Below are positions 8,430 to 16,574 of a stretch of 64,000 nucleotides of DNA, piece by piece. The stretch's first letter is position 1; every line of letters begins with the position of its first letter. The notes below the pieces were generated by a model. It ran no database searches and was not told where the DNA came from. It worked only from the letters and a program-made list of their open reading frames with translations. The position numbers and the translations under genes are program-made. The DNA is taken from contig DATAGP010000039.1 in the NCBI GenBank assembly GCA_036263655.1, positions 1 to 64,000 on the forward strand. The letters are read 5' to 3'. The stretch is from Schlegelella_A sp036263655. Its GTDB lineage: Bacteria; Pseudomonadota; Gammaproteobacteria; Burkholderiales; Burkholderiaceae_C.

Positions 8430-9340
8430 TGCAGGCGCTCCCCGTCTGGCGGTCGTTGCTGTACGTGCCCGCTCATCTCGAGCGCTTCGTCGCCCGGGCT
8501 CACGAGCGTGGCGCCGATTGCATCCAGCTCGACCTCGAGGACAGCGTTCCGCCGCGCGAGAAGGAGCGCGCCCGAGCCTGCGTGGAAGGCGCTGCCGGCC
8601 GTGTTCGCCGCGGCGGCGCGGACGTGCTCGTCCGGATCAACCGACCCTTGTCGCTCGCGGTGCGCGACATCGAGGCTTCGGTGGGCTCCGATGTCGACGG
8701 CTTTGTGCTGCCGAAGGTCGGCAGCGCGGACCAGGTCCGACTGCTGGACGAGCTCATCTCCGAAGTCGAGCTGCGGCGCGGGCTGCGGGTCGGCCACTCG
8801 CGGCTCGTCGTCCTGATCGAGACGGCGGCGGCATGGCTGGCCATGGGCGACATCGCCAAGGCCAGCCCGCGCCTCGTCGGCCTGAACCTCGGCACCGAGG
8901 ATTTCGCCATGGATTGCGAGATGGAGGCCAGCCCCGAATCGATGCAGGTGGCCAAGCAGCAGGTCGTCTTCGCCGCCCGGGCTGCGGGAATCCTGCCGCT
9001 GGGCGTGATCGGAAGCATGGCCGGCTTCCGTGACGAAGCGGCGTTCAGCGACATGGTGCGGCGATCGCGGCGGTTCGGGTTCTCGGGAGCCTCCTGCATC
9101 CATCCGCTGCAGGTTCCGATCCTCAACGATCTCTTCTCCCCCTCGCCGGAAGAGGTCGACGCGGCGCGACGCACGATCGAGGCGCTGCAGGCAGCCGAGA
9201 AGGAAGGGCTCGGTGCAACCTCGCTCGACGGTCGCATGATCGATGCCCCGGTGGCCGAGAGGGCACGGCGAGTGCTTCAGCGGCACGAGACCATCGCCGC
9301 GCGCCGCAAGGCAGCATCGGCGCGGGCGGCGCAGGGGTGA
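8429..9340 (+). CDS. HpcH/HpaI aldolase / CitE-like lyase
   Basis: A 303-aa CitE-like member of the HpcH/HpaI aldolase family; relatives cleave malyl-, citramalyl- or citryl-CoA. Diagnostic motifs are WRSLLYVPAHLERF at the start, CIQLDLEDSVPPREK with metal-coordinating acidic residues, VRINRP, VVLIETAAAW, NLGTEDFAMD and GASCIHPLQV. The ATG shares a base with the stop of the CoA-transferase, so translation is likely coupled. CoA-transferase plus CitE-like lyase is a classic pairing for splitting a beta-hydroxyacyl-CoA, as in itaconate and related dicarboxylate pathways. The substrate here is not determined by sequence. Confidence 0.92.
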   Translation: MQALPVWRSLLYVPAHLERFVARAHERGADCIQLDLEDSVPPREKERARACVEGAAGRVRRGGADVLVRINRPLSLAVRDIEASVGSDVDGFVLPKVGSADQVRLLDELISEVELRRGLRVGHSRLVVLIETAAAWLAMGDIAKASPRLVGLNLGTEDFAMDCEMEASPESMQVAKQQVVFAARAAGILPLGVIGSMAGFRDEAAFSDMVRRSRRFGFSGASCIHPLQVPILNDLFSPSPEEVDAARRTIEALQAAEKEGLGATSLDGRMIDAPVAERARRVLQRHETIAARRKAASARAAQG

Positions 9341-9981
9341 ATGCCGCGCCCGGCAGGAGCCCGCGACGGCGCCGGCTCGCGCCGGCCTCCGCTGCAGGCG
9401 CGCTGTTCCTCGGCTTGCTCGCGAGCGCCTTCTTCTTCTTCTTCTTCTTCGCCGACGACCCACAGGGTGCTGACGCGGCCACGCTGCCTGCTCTGACGAG
9501 CGAAGGACGCGTGGGACCCCGGACCGTGCAGGGTTCGGCAGGGTCTGCACGCGCGGACCCGCTCGACGCCCGCGAGCACAGCGAGCACTCGGGGCGCGCG
9601 GCGCCCGGCAAGGGCATCCGCTGGGACGGCGCGGACCTGATCATCGACCTCCGGCGTGTGCCTGTGCACGACGCGATCCGGATGCTCGCTGCGCAGACCC
9701 GGACCTCGGTGCATGGCGGTGAGCTCATGCAGGGACCGGACGTGACGCTCGAATGGCAGGGCAGGGACGTGCGAGCTGCCTGGCAACGACTGCTGGGAGC
9801 GTCGACCGCATTCGCCATGACGTGCGCTCCGGCGGGCTGCCAGGTGTTCATCGGCGGTCCGCCTGCCGCAGCGGCGGGCCCGGTGCTCGCCCGGCCAACG
9901 CTGCGCGCATCGCACGGCGCGGCCGCAGCGCCGAACAGCCCGGCGACCGAGGGCGACGAGCCGGTCTCGAGCCACGAGTAG
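9337..9981 (+). CDS. secreted protein with STN/secretin-N-like domain
   Basis: Predicted 214-aa protein whose GTG start at 9337 overlaps the lyase stop (GTGA). The N-terminus is Arg-rich, then a hydrophobic segment (residues 18-38) ends in seven consecutive phenylalanines, giving a signal anchor. The mature part contains IRWDGADLIIDLRRVPVHDA followed by IRMLAAQTRTSVHGG, which resembles the small STN/secretin N-terminal fold found in TonB receptors and secretins. Low-complexity Ala/Pro tails follow. It is the last gene of the operon, ahead of a strong hairpin. The domain call is by eye and tentative, and why it is coupled to a catabolic lyase is unclear. Confidence 0.6.
   Translation: MNAAPGRSPRRRRLAPASAAGALFLGLLASAFFFFFFFADDPQGADAATLPALTSEGRVGPRTVQGSAGSARADPLDAREHSEHSGRAAPGKGIRWDGADLIIDLRRVPVHDAIRMLAAQTRTSVHGGELMQGPDVTLEWQGRDVRAAWQRLLGASTAFAMTCAPAGCQVFIGGPPAAAAGPVLARPTLRASHGAAAAPNSPATEGDEPVSSHE
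9430..9450 (+). repeat. (TTC)7 trinucleotide repeat encoding poly-Phe
   Basis: Seven uninterrupted TTC codons encode seven consecutive phenylalanines in the signal-anchor of the STN-like protein. Triplet slippage would change the hydrophobic length without shifting frame. Confidence 0.9.
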
Positions 9982-10000
9982 GGCTCGAGCGCACGAGGCT

Positions 10001-10038
10001 CGCTCATGGCTTGCGCCAGCCGGCGCAAGCCATGAGCG
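10001..10038 (+). terminator. perfect 17-bp-stem hairpin after catabolic operon
   Basis: The sequence CGCTCATGGCTTGCGCC at 10001-10017 is followed by a 4-base loop and its exact reverse complement at 10022-10038. It lies 20 bp after the stop of the STN-like gene and before the PQQ dehydrogenase leader. No T-run follows, so it may be a Rho-aided terminator or processing hairpin, or a repeat element. Confidence 0.6.
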
Positions 10039-10198
10039 CATGCGTGACCTCGACGCGACGCGACCCCATGCACCCAAATAAAACGGGTCAGTGCATTTGT
10101 TGACAGCGTGACATCCTGTCGTGGTGCCAGAGGTCTGCACGCATGCATCAACGCACCCGGGCAGATCGATGAGCCTCGACAGATCTCCAGGAGACCGT

Positions 10199-12904
10199 AT
10201 GACACGCACATTCGTCGCGCCGGCGCTGCTCGCCGTCGCAGTCGCGGCAGCGCCGGCCGCGACACTCGCCCAGCTATCGATGGCCCCCACGACCAACGAC
10301 TGGCCCCACGTCGCCGGCAACCTCGCCAGCCACGGATACACCGCGCTGACGCAGATCAACAAGTCGAACATCAGGAGCCTGGGTGCGGCGTGGGTGACCC
10401 ACACCGCCGCCGAGCCGATCACCGCACCGGCGCCCGCCCCGGGCACCAACCAGACCGCGCAGCAGACCACGCCGATCGTCGTCGAGGGCGTCATGTACCT
10501 CAACGTCGCGGGCGGCGGCGTCATCGCGCTCGATGGCGCGACGGGCGCCGTGAAGTGGAAGTGGGTCCCGTCCATGGCGGCCAACGGCTACGGCCCCGCG
10601 ACCCAGCAACGCGGTGTGTCCGTGGGCGAGGGCAAGGTCTTCACCACGGCCGCGGGCAACCGCATGGTCGCGCTCAACAAGGACACCGGCCAGGTCGTGT
10701 GGACGGTGCAACCCGGCGCCGACGGCACGCCGTTCGCAGGCGTGTCGAAGGTCCGACCGACGTACCACGACGGCCTCGTCTACATGGGCAACAACGACAC
10801 GGCGCGCGGCGTCACCTTCGCCCTGCGCGCCAGCGACGGCTCGCTGGCGTGGCACTTCTACAGCACCTATCCGGCCGGCACCTCCTTCACCGACGTGAAC
10901 GGCGCCACCTTCGACGCCGGCCACACCTTCACCACACGGCAGACGCCGAACGACACGCCGAACAACTGCTATCTCACGGCGGGTGCGACGCCGTGGATGC
11001 ACCCGACCATCGACGTCGAGCTCGGGCTGCTGTACCAGACCTTCGGCAACGTGCGCAGCTGCAACGGCTCGCAGAACGGCGAAGGCCGGCCCGGCGACAA
11101 CCTGTTCGGCAGCTCGCTGGTCGCGCTCGACCTCAAGACCGGCGCGTACAAGTGGCACTTCCAGATGGTCCGCCACGACATCTGGGACATGGACAACGTC
11201 AATCCGACGTCGTTCGCCGACGTGATGATCGGCGGCCAGTCGCGGAAGGTCCTCTTCTACGGCACCAAGTCGGGCTTCCAGTTCACGCTGGACCGCACCA
11301 ACGGCAAGCCCGCCCTGCCCATCGAGTACCGCGCCGTGCCGGCAGACACGCGCCAGGCGCCCGCGCCGACGCAGCCGTTCCCGCTGCAGGGCTACTTCTA
11401 TCCGCAGTGCGTGTCGCTGCAGAACCTGGGCTCGGAAGTTCCGGGCGACCAGAACCGGATGGTGCCGAACTGGAACGGCTACCAGGCCGAGCCCGACCCG
11501 GCCAACCCGGGCCAGCTGCGGCTCGTCTACCGGACGCCGAACTACCTGACCCCCAGCGAGCCGTTCCTGACCACCCCGCTGCCTTACCGCGGCTGCATGT
11601 ACGACGGGTCGTACGACGGCTTCGTGACGATGTCGATGACGAGCCAGAACGGCGGCAACGACATGACCAACACGTCGATCAGCCCCAGGCTCAACATGCG
11701 CTACATCGGCATGTCGTTCAGCCCCGTCGGACACCCGCTGCAGCAGGGCGGCAACGGCCTGCGCCAGATCGGCGGCTACCAGACCGGCGGCCTGGCCGCG
11801 CTCGACAACTCGACGGGCGAGCTGAAGTGGTACAAGCCGCTGCGGCTGGACCTCTCGCGGCAGCACAACCCGCTGGTCACGGCCACCGACCTGCTGTTCC
11901 ACACCCAGATGGACGGCTGGCTGGTCGGGCGCGATGCGGCGACGGGTGACGAGCTGTGGCGCTTCCAGATGGGCGCGCCGTCGCAGGCCGGCACGATCTC
12001 GTACATGATCAACGGCGAGCAGTACATCGCCACCACCAACATGGCCGGGAGCCAGCCGTATTCGCAAGGCGGCAACGGCGACGCGGTCTGGGCGTTCAAG
12101 ATCGGCGGCACGGCCAAGTACCACACCGGCCCGCGTTCGGACCCGACCTACGTCTCGGGCAGCAGCGAAGCACCGGCTCCGCTGCCGATCGCGAACTGGC
12201 GTCGCCCGGTCGGCAACACGGCGCCGGGGATCGTGCCGGACAACGAGATCTGGATGGCCCGCTCGAACGGCAATGCCAACTCGACGCCCGACTCGGTCGA
12301 CACCGGTTCGATGGTCCCGTCGCAGCGGACGGTTCCGGTCGGCACGACGGTGACGTTCCGCAATCCGGGCGTGGAGACGTTCCCCAACTCGCCCAACCTG
12401 AAGGAGCACTGCGCGACGCAGTTCTTCGAAGGCAAGTTCAACTTCCGGCTGCAGCCCGGCCAGACGGCGCAGTACACGTTCGATCGCGAAGGGGAGTACT
12501 TCTACAACGACTGCACCGACCCGCGTCCCGTGGGCAAGGTGATCGTCACCCTGGCTCCGCAGAACATGCCGGGTGCGCTGCAGTTCGTGCCGAACGTCCT
12601 CAACCTGCGGCCGGCCGGTGTCTTCACCAATGTCCAGGGGCTCATCACGGCGGTCTTCAAGGTCCCGGCCGGCTACACGCTGGACGGCAACGTGCGCCTC
12701 TCGACGCCGCTGACCGCGGAGGTCTTCGAACCGGTGACCACGAACGTGACCGGGCAGACCTTGATCGTGACCTTCGACAAGGCGCTTCTCGACAACAACA
12801 TTCCCGCCGGCGACGCGGTGCCGCTCACCATGACGGCCAACTTCATGGAGGCGGGCGTGCAGAAGAAGCTCACGTCGACGGCAACCGTGCGCGTGGCGAA
12901 GTAG
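10199..12904 (+). CDS. PQQ-dependent dehydrogenase with C-terminal cupredoxin-like domain
   Basis: A 901-aa periplasmic quinoprotein. The ATG at 10199 follows CCAGGAGA; a signal peptide (MTRTFVAPALLAVAVAAAP) ends near TLAQ. Residues about 35-680 form the beta-propeller of PQQ alcohol dehydrogenases, with repeats such as GGVIALDGATGAVKWKWVP, LNKDTGQVVWTV and LDNSTGELKWYKP. From about residue 700 a cupredoxin-like domain follows (TVPVGTTVTFRNPGVETFPN to GEYFYNDCTDPRPVGKVIV), then a further beta-rich segment to the end. The cupredoxin part lacks an obvious full set of His/Cys/His/Met copper ligands. Simple PQQ dehydrogenases are near 600 aa, so the C-terminal 200 residues are an extension. It likely oxidises an alcohol or aldehyde in the periplasm. 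Confidence 0.88.
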   Translation: MTRTFVAPALLAVAVAAAPAATLAQLSMAPTTNDWPHVAGNLASHGYTALTQINKSNIRSLGAAWVTHTAAEPITAPAPAPGTNQTAQQTTPIVVEGVMYLNVAGGGVIALDGATGAVKWKWVPSMAANGYGPATQQRGVSVGEGKVFTTAAGNRMVALNKDTGQVVWTVQPGADGTPFAGVSKVRPTYHDGLVYMGNNDTARGVTFALRASDGSLAWHFYSTYPAGTSFTDVNGATFDAGHTFTTRQTPNDTPNNCYLTAGATPWMHPTIDVELGLLYQTFGNVRSCNGSQNGEGRPGDNLFGSSLVALDLKTGAYKWHFQMVRHDIWDMDNVNPTSFADVMIGGQSRKVLFYGTKSGFQFTLDRTNGKPALPIEYRAVPADTRQAPAPTQPFPLQGYFYPQCVSLQNLGSEVPGDQNRMVPNWNGYQAEPDPANPGQLRLVYRTPNYLTPSEPFLTTPLPYRGCMYDGSYDGFVTMSMTSQNGGNDMTNTSISPRLNMRYIGMSFSPVGHPLQQGGNGLRQIGGYQTGGLAALDNSTGELKWYKPLRLDLSRQHNPLVTATDLLFHTQMDGWLVGRDAATGDELWRFQMGAPSQAGTISYMINGEQYIATTNMAGSQPYSQGGNGDAVWAFKIGGTAKYHTGPRSDPTYVSGSSEAPAPLPIANWRRPVGNTAPGIVPDNEIWMARSNGNANSTPDSVDTGSMVPSQRTVPVGTTVTFRNPGVETFPNSPNLKEHCATQFFEGKFNFRLQPGQTAQYTFDREGEYFYNDCTDPRPVGKVIVTLAPQNMPGALQFVPNVLNLRPAGVFTNVQGLITAVFKVPAGYTLDGNVRLSTPLTAEVFEPVTTNVTGQTLIVTFDKALLDNNIPAGDAVPLTMTANFMEAGVQKKLTSTATVRVAK

Positions 12905-12931
12905 GGCCCGATGACCTAGTGCAGCTGTCTC

Positions 12932-12955
12932 CACTCGCCGCCCGCGCGGCGAGTG
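12932..12955 (+). terminator. hairpin between PQQ dehydrogenase and oxygenase
   Basis: CACTCGCCGC, loop CCGC, then GCGGCGAGTG form a perfect 10-bp stem 27 bp after the PQQ dehydrogenase stop. It ends 6 bp before the oxygenase ATG and covers its ribosome-binding region, so it could attenuate or fold over that start as well as terminate. No T-run is present. Confidence 0.45.
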
Positions 12956-12961
12956 AACGAC

Positions 12962-13585
12962 ATGGATGAAGTGTTCGGCCTCTTTCCCGTTCCCTTCCTG
13001 CGCGCGCCGGGCACGCTGAGCGCGCGCCTGGTCGAGGGCCTCGTCCGTCACTTCAGCGCCCTGGCGCTGAGCGCCAACAAGGCATCCGGCAATCTCTCGC
13101 ACACCGAGATGCTGCGTCCCGGCGACAGCCCCCTGCTGATCGAGGCAGCAACGCTGATCACGCCCAAGATCGTCGACATGGGTGCGCTGATGTTCGGCGA
13201 GCGGCTCGGCTGGTCGATCAAGGAGATGTGGGTCAACGTGCTGGACGCCGGCGGCGTGCAGGCGATGCACAACCACGCCAACAGCTTCGTCTCGGGCGTG
13301 GTCTACCTGACGCGCATGCACCCGGAGTCGCAGACCGTCTTCATGAAGTCGCCGGGCGGCACCGACTTCGTCTTCAAGAACGATCACGCCAAGACGGCTC
13401 CGACGCCGTTCAACGGCGACCGATGGCTCGCCCCGGCGCCGTCACCCGGCGATCTGGTGCTGTTTCCGAGCTACCTGATGCACGCCGTGCCGCCCAACCG
13501 CGGCGAGCGCCGCATCACGATGTCCTTCAACGCCATCCCCGGCGGCCTGGACTCGTGGGGCTACAAGCTGAGCTTCAGCGGCTGA
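12962..13585 (+). CDS. putative 2-oxoglutarate/Fe(II)-dependent oxygenase (TIGR02466-like)
   Basis: A 207-aa protein beginning MDEVFGLFPVPFLRA, resembling the small putative 2OG-Fe(II) oxygenases of the TIGR02466 group. The double-stranded beta-helix signature is seen as AMHNHANSFVSGVVYL (first metal ligand region) and, near the C-terminus, LVLFPSYLMHAVPPNRG followed by ERRITMSFN, supplying the distal His and the 2OG-binding Arg. An alternative GTG start lies at 12953. The gene is 57 bp after the PQQ dehydrogenase on the same strand but separated from it by a hairpin. It overlaps the convergent cohesin gene by 11 bp. The substrate is unknown. Confidence 0.8.
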   Translation: MDEVFGLFPVPFLRAPGTLSARLVEGLVRHFSALALSANKASGNLSHTEMLRPGDSPLLIEAATLITPKIVDMGALMFGERLGWSIKEMWVNVLDAGGVQAMHNHANSFVSGVVYLTRMHPESQTVFMKSPGGTDFVFKNDHAKTAPTPFNGDRWLAPAPSPGDLVLFPSYLMHAVPPNRGERRITMSFNAIPGGLDSWGYKLSFSG

Positions 13586-14291
13586 GGGCAGCAGTCGGGC
13601 GCGCCGGCAGCGAGTCGACCGTCACCTGCAGATTGGATCCCGAGACGGCGCTCGCCATCGCCTTTCCGGCCGAATCCCTGACCACCACGTCGGTGATCAG
13701 CACCGACGTCGTGCCGGGGGCCAGCGCCTGGAACTGGACGATCGCGACGCTGCCGCCGGCCATGCCCGATCGCTGACCCGCGGCGGCGCTGCGAATCCGC
13801 ACGCGGTCTTCCTCGCTCGAGATGTCGACGACGAAACGCGGGCTCGTGCCGGCATCGACGGCCCAGCTTCCCTGCGTTCCCGCGCGCACCTGCAGGACGT
13901 CGGCATCGAACTGCACGGTGAAGGCGATCTCGGCGACGCCGGCGCGCGCGCCGACGCCGACGATCAGTTCACCGAGCTCGCCGACCAGGAGACGTTGCGG
14001 TGCCGTGACCGTGATCGGCACCGGAAAGGCCGGCGTCGCCGCGGTTGGCGCCGACGACCGCACGGGCTGCGCCGGTGCCGGCTTCGGCGGCGCTGCCGGC
14101 GCGGCCGGCGCTGTCCGGCTCGGGACGACAGCAAGGGAACCTGTCGACCCCGCGACCGGCTCCGCGCCGGGGTCGGCGCGGGCGCCTGCGCCGGCACGAA
14201 CAGCCTCGTCCGCAGGCAGCGCGATCCACCAGAGCAACGCCGCCGCGACAGCCAAGGCGGCCCCGGTCACGACGGTCACTGGACGCTGCAT
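13575..14291 (-). CDS. cohesin-domain membrane-anchored protein
   Basis: About 238 aa, starting MQRPVTVVTG (an ATG three bases upstream is also possible). One N-terminal transmembrane or signal segment (residues 8-25, AALAVAAALLWWIALP) is followed by a long Ala/Pro-rich linker to about residue 95. The C-terminal domain looks like a bacterial cohesin domain (PF00963): PQRLLVGELGELIVGVGA, then IAFTVQFDADVLQV and GGSVAIVQFQALAPG. In proteobacteria such domains occur in secreted proteins and secretion-associated proteins rather than cellulosomes. It overlaps the 3' end of the oxygenase by 11 bp and follows the Tat-exported TIM-barrel gene on the same strand by about 40 bp, so the two may form an operon. 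Confidence 0.75.
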   Translation of the reverse strand: MQRPVTVVTGAALAVAAALLWWIALPADEAVRAGAGARADPGAEPVAGSTGSLAVVPSRTAPAAPAAPPKPAPAQPVRSSAPTAATPAFPVPITVTAPQRLLVGELGELIVGVGARAGVAEIAFTVQFDADVLQVRAGTQGSWAVDAGTSPRFVVDISSEEDRVRIRSAAAGQRSGMAGGSVAIVQFQALAPGTTSVLITDVVVRDSAGKAMASAVSGSNLQVTVDSLPARPTAALSR

Positions 14292-14331
14292 CACGCAGCT
14301 CGGCCGGCGTGGCGCCGAGCCCCTCCGAGGT

Positions 14332-15465
14332 TCAGAGGATCTGCGCCGGGCTCCAGCCGCCCGCCACCGCGCGCTGGCGGATGAAGTCGGAGTCCATCTT
14401 CATGGCGGCGATCATGATCGCCGGCGTCAGGTTGCCCGACACGAACTGGGCGTTGTCGGCGAAGAAGGCGCTGTTGAGGCTCACCGACGTGCCGTTCGCG
14501 CCCGTGATGGTGTATTCGATCTGAGACTCGGCCGCCCCGCTGTAGCCGCCCAGGCGCAGGAGCGAGTAGAAGGTCGCCCAGTTGATGACGCCTCCGCCCG
14601 TGCCCGTCGCGCCCGGAGGCTGGACTCGGGAGATGCTCAGCGCACCCGTCGTCTCGTTGACGGTCGCCCTCACGTCCTCGACCGCCGTGCACTTGATGTA
14701 GGGCATGGCGCGGCGCATGGCGATCTGCCACGTCGTGCCCGGCGCGGCCGAGGCGACATGGCCGATGGCGAGATTGATGCCGATGAGATCCGGCGAGATG
14801 CCCTGCATCGAATAGACGTAGGGCTCCACCGAGGTGCCGATGTTGCCGCCGTGCGTGTGGGCCACGCCGCAGAGGCCGCCGTACTGGGCATTGATGGCGG
14901 CGAGTCGCCGGTGGTTCAGGCGGACGCCGTCGAGCAGCGCCGTCATCTGCGCGCCGAAGGTGTTGGCCGGGAAGCTCGGCACCGTGTTGCCGGCGTTGTT
15001 GAATCGGTACTTGCGGATGCCGTTCGCTCCGGCCACGGACAGGATCTCGTGCACGAACTGGCTCGCGATCCAGGCGGTGTTCGCCGGATCGCTGGGCGGC
15101 CCGAAGTTGACGCCGATGTGGTCGCAGATGGCGCCCGTGCTGCGAATCCCGTTCAGCATCAGCGGCAGGTTGGTGGCGACCAGCGGAGGCCGCACATGGC
15201 CGTCGTCACGCACCGTCAGGTCGACCGCCGCGTATCCCGCCGCCAGCAGCGCTTCGCCGACCTTGACGCCGGTGCCGTACGGGTCGGCATCGGCCTGGGC
15301 CCGTGTGCTGACCCACTGAAGGTGGCGCGACCAGAGCTGCGTGACCAGCACCTGGCCCGCCGGCACCGCCTGTGCCGACGCCTCGGCCGGGAAGGCGACC
15401 TCCTTGGCCGTCATGGCTGTCGCCACGGCGGCGGCCGCGCCCGAAAGAAAACTGCGTCGTTCCAC
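14332..15465 (-). CDS. Tat-exported sugar phosphate isomerase/epimerase-like TIM-barrel protein
   Basis: A 377-aa protein with a twin-arginine signal, MERRSFLSGAAAAVATAM, cleaved near ASAQA. The mature part resembles AP-endonuclease-2 / xylose isomerase-like TIM barrels: LQWVSTRAQADADPYG, ICDHIGVNFGPPS, KYRFNNAGNT and VAHTHGGNIGTSVEPYV carry plausible metal-binding His, Asn and Glu residues. Most relatives are cytoplasmic or Tat-exported sugar-modifying enzymes of unknown substrate. It sits between the PEP-CTERM gene (48 bp upstream) and the cohesin gene (about 40 bp downstream), all leftward. Family assignment is by motif pattern only, and the product may simply be annotated hypothetical elsewhere. 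Confidence 0.7.
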   Translation of the reverse strand: MERRSFLSGAAAAVATAMTAKEVAFPAEASAQAVPAGQVLVTQLWSRHLQWVSTRAQADADPYGTGVKVGEALLAAGYAAVDLTVRDDGHVRPPLVATNLPLMLNGIRSTGAICDHIGVNFGPPSDPANTAWIASQFVHEILSVAGANGIRKYRFNNAGNTVPSFPANTFGAQMTALLDGVRLNHRRLAAINAQYGGLCGVAHTHGGNIGTSVEPYVYSMQGISPDLIGINLAIGHVASAAPGTTWQIAMRRAMPYIKCTAVEDVRATVNETTGALSISRVQPPGATGTGGGVINWATFYSLLRLGGYSGAAESQIEYTITGANGTSVSLNSAFFADNAQFVSGNLTPAIMIAAMKMDSDFIRQRAVAGGWSPAQIL

Positions 15466-15513
15466 TTGTCTCTCCTTGCGTGATGCGTGATGTTGGGGAG
15501 GCCCGCGACCCTT

Positions 15514-16473
15514 CTAGCGGCGCGCCTGCCGGCGACGTCTTGCGACGTGGCCGATGGCCAGGAAGCCGGCCACCATCAAGGCATAGGTGGAGGGCTCGGG
15601 TATCGGAGCGATGCTGTTGGCGCGAACCAGCAACGCGGAATCGCCGGAATCGTCCAGACTGTCGGCAATGCCGAACTGGATCAGGTTGACGGCCGACGCG
15701 TTGACGGGAACCAGCAAGGTGAATTCGGTGGTGAATCCGTCCAGCTCGCTGTCGATCAGGTCCAGGAACGGCGGGTTGTCGCGGAAGCGGGCGCAGTTCT
15801 GCGCGCCGGCACCGTTCGCAGGTCCGGATGTCGGCCCGCCGCAGTTGACCGTCGCTGCGGAAATCGGCGTCGAGGTGCCGGGAACAAGCGCGTAGTTCAC
15901 GCCGTTCACGAAGATGCCGAACACGTCGCTCGGAAACCCCGAGTTGACGACGTCGTTGTAATCCTCGGAGGCGAAGACGAAACTCAGCTGGATCGATGAA
16001 TCGAGCGGAACGAACTGGAATCCGAGAATCGTGGCGTTGGCCGTTCCCGAGCTGGTCAGTGAAGAGAAAAGGGGATGGCCCGGCGAGCTGTTGGGCGTCA
16101 GCGAATTGCCGACCCCGGCCGTGAACGTGCCGGTCTTGTTCGGCGAGTCGCCCGGGAAGGCAGCGCTGCTGCCGAGGAAGCGGGCATCGCCGGTGGTCAG
16201 GACCACGCCGCTTTCGATGCCGATGCCGCCGGCTTCGGTTCCGCCGCCGCTGAACGTGCCCGACGCGGTGGGCGAACCGATATAGGACGCGGAGCCCGGA
16301 ACGTAGGTCAGGCGGCTCGAGGGAGCCAGGAGCGAATTGGCCAATGCAGCGGCCGAGGCGCTCGAACCGTCGGTCATCGGCGTGATGGTCGCGGCGGCGA
16401 GAGCTCCGACCGGCCACGCCAGCAAGGCGCCCAACAAGGTCACCGATAGCCTCTGCGCCAAACCGATCTTCAT
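15514..16473 (-). CDS. PEP-CTERM sorting protein with choice-of-anchor L domain
   Basis: A 319-aa surface or matrix protein. The N-terminal signal peptide (MKIGLAQRLSVTLLGALLAW) ends near ALAA. The body matches the choice-of-anchor L type, with ITPMTDGSSASAAALANSLL, GIESGVVLTTGD, LSFVFASEDYNDVV and FGIFVNGVNYALVPGT. The C-terminus is a textbook PEP-CTERM signal: PIPEPSTYALM, a hydrophobic helix, then RRRRQARR. PEP-CTERM proteins are processed by exosortase in bacteria that make exopolysaccharide. The sorting machinery is not in this window and must be elsewhere in the genome. It probably co-transcribes with the two leftward genes below it. Confidence 0.92.
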   Translation of the reverse strand: MKIGLAQRLSVTLLGALLAWPVGALAAATITPMTDGSSASAAALANSLLAPSSRLTYVPGSASYIGSPTASGTFSGGGTEAGGIGIESGVVLTTGDARFLGSSAAFPGDSPNKTGTFTAGVGNSLTPNSSPGHPLFSSLTSSGTANATILGFQFVPLDSSIQLSFVFASEDYNDVVNSGFPSDVFGIFVNGVNYALVPGTSTPISAATVNCGGPTSGPANGAGAQNCARFRDNPPFLDLIDSELDGFTTEFTLLVPVNASAVNLIQFGIADSLDDSGDSALLVRANSIAPIPEPSTYALMVAGFLAIGHVARRRRQARR

Positions 16474-16574
16474 GGAAACTCCAGTTGCTGCGGACCCGCG
16501 CACGGTGCTGCGGCAACCGTATCGCGGGGGCCACAAAGTTGGTAGTGCAATGCGTTTTCCTGCGCAGCCGAGCC

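Noticed and set aside
10274..13387. 1037-aa frame antisense to the PQQ dehydrogenase
   Set aside because: Shadow of the GC-rich coding strand; the composition (Arg, Val, Gly, His runs) is not protein-like and no start signal is visible.
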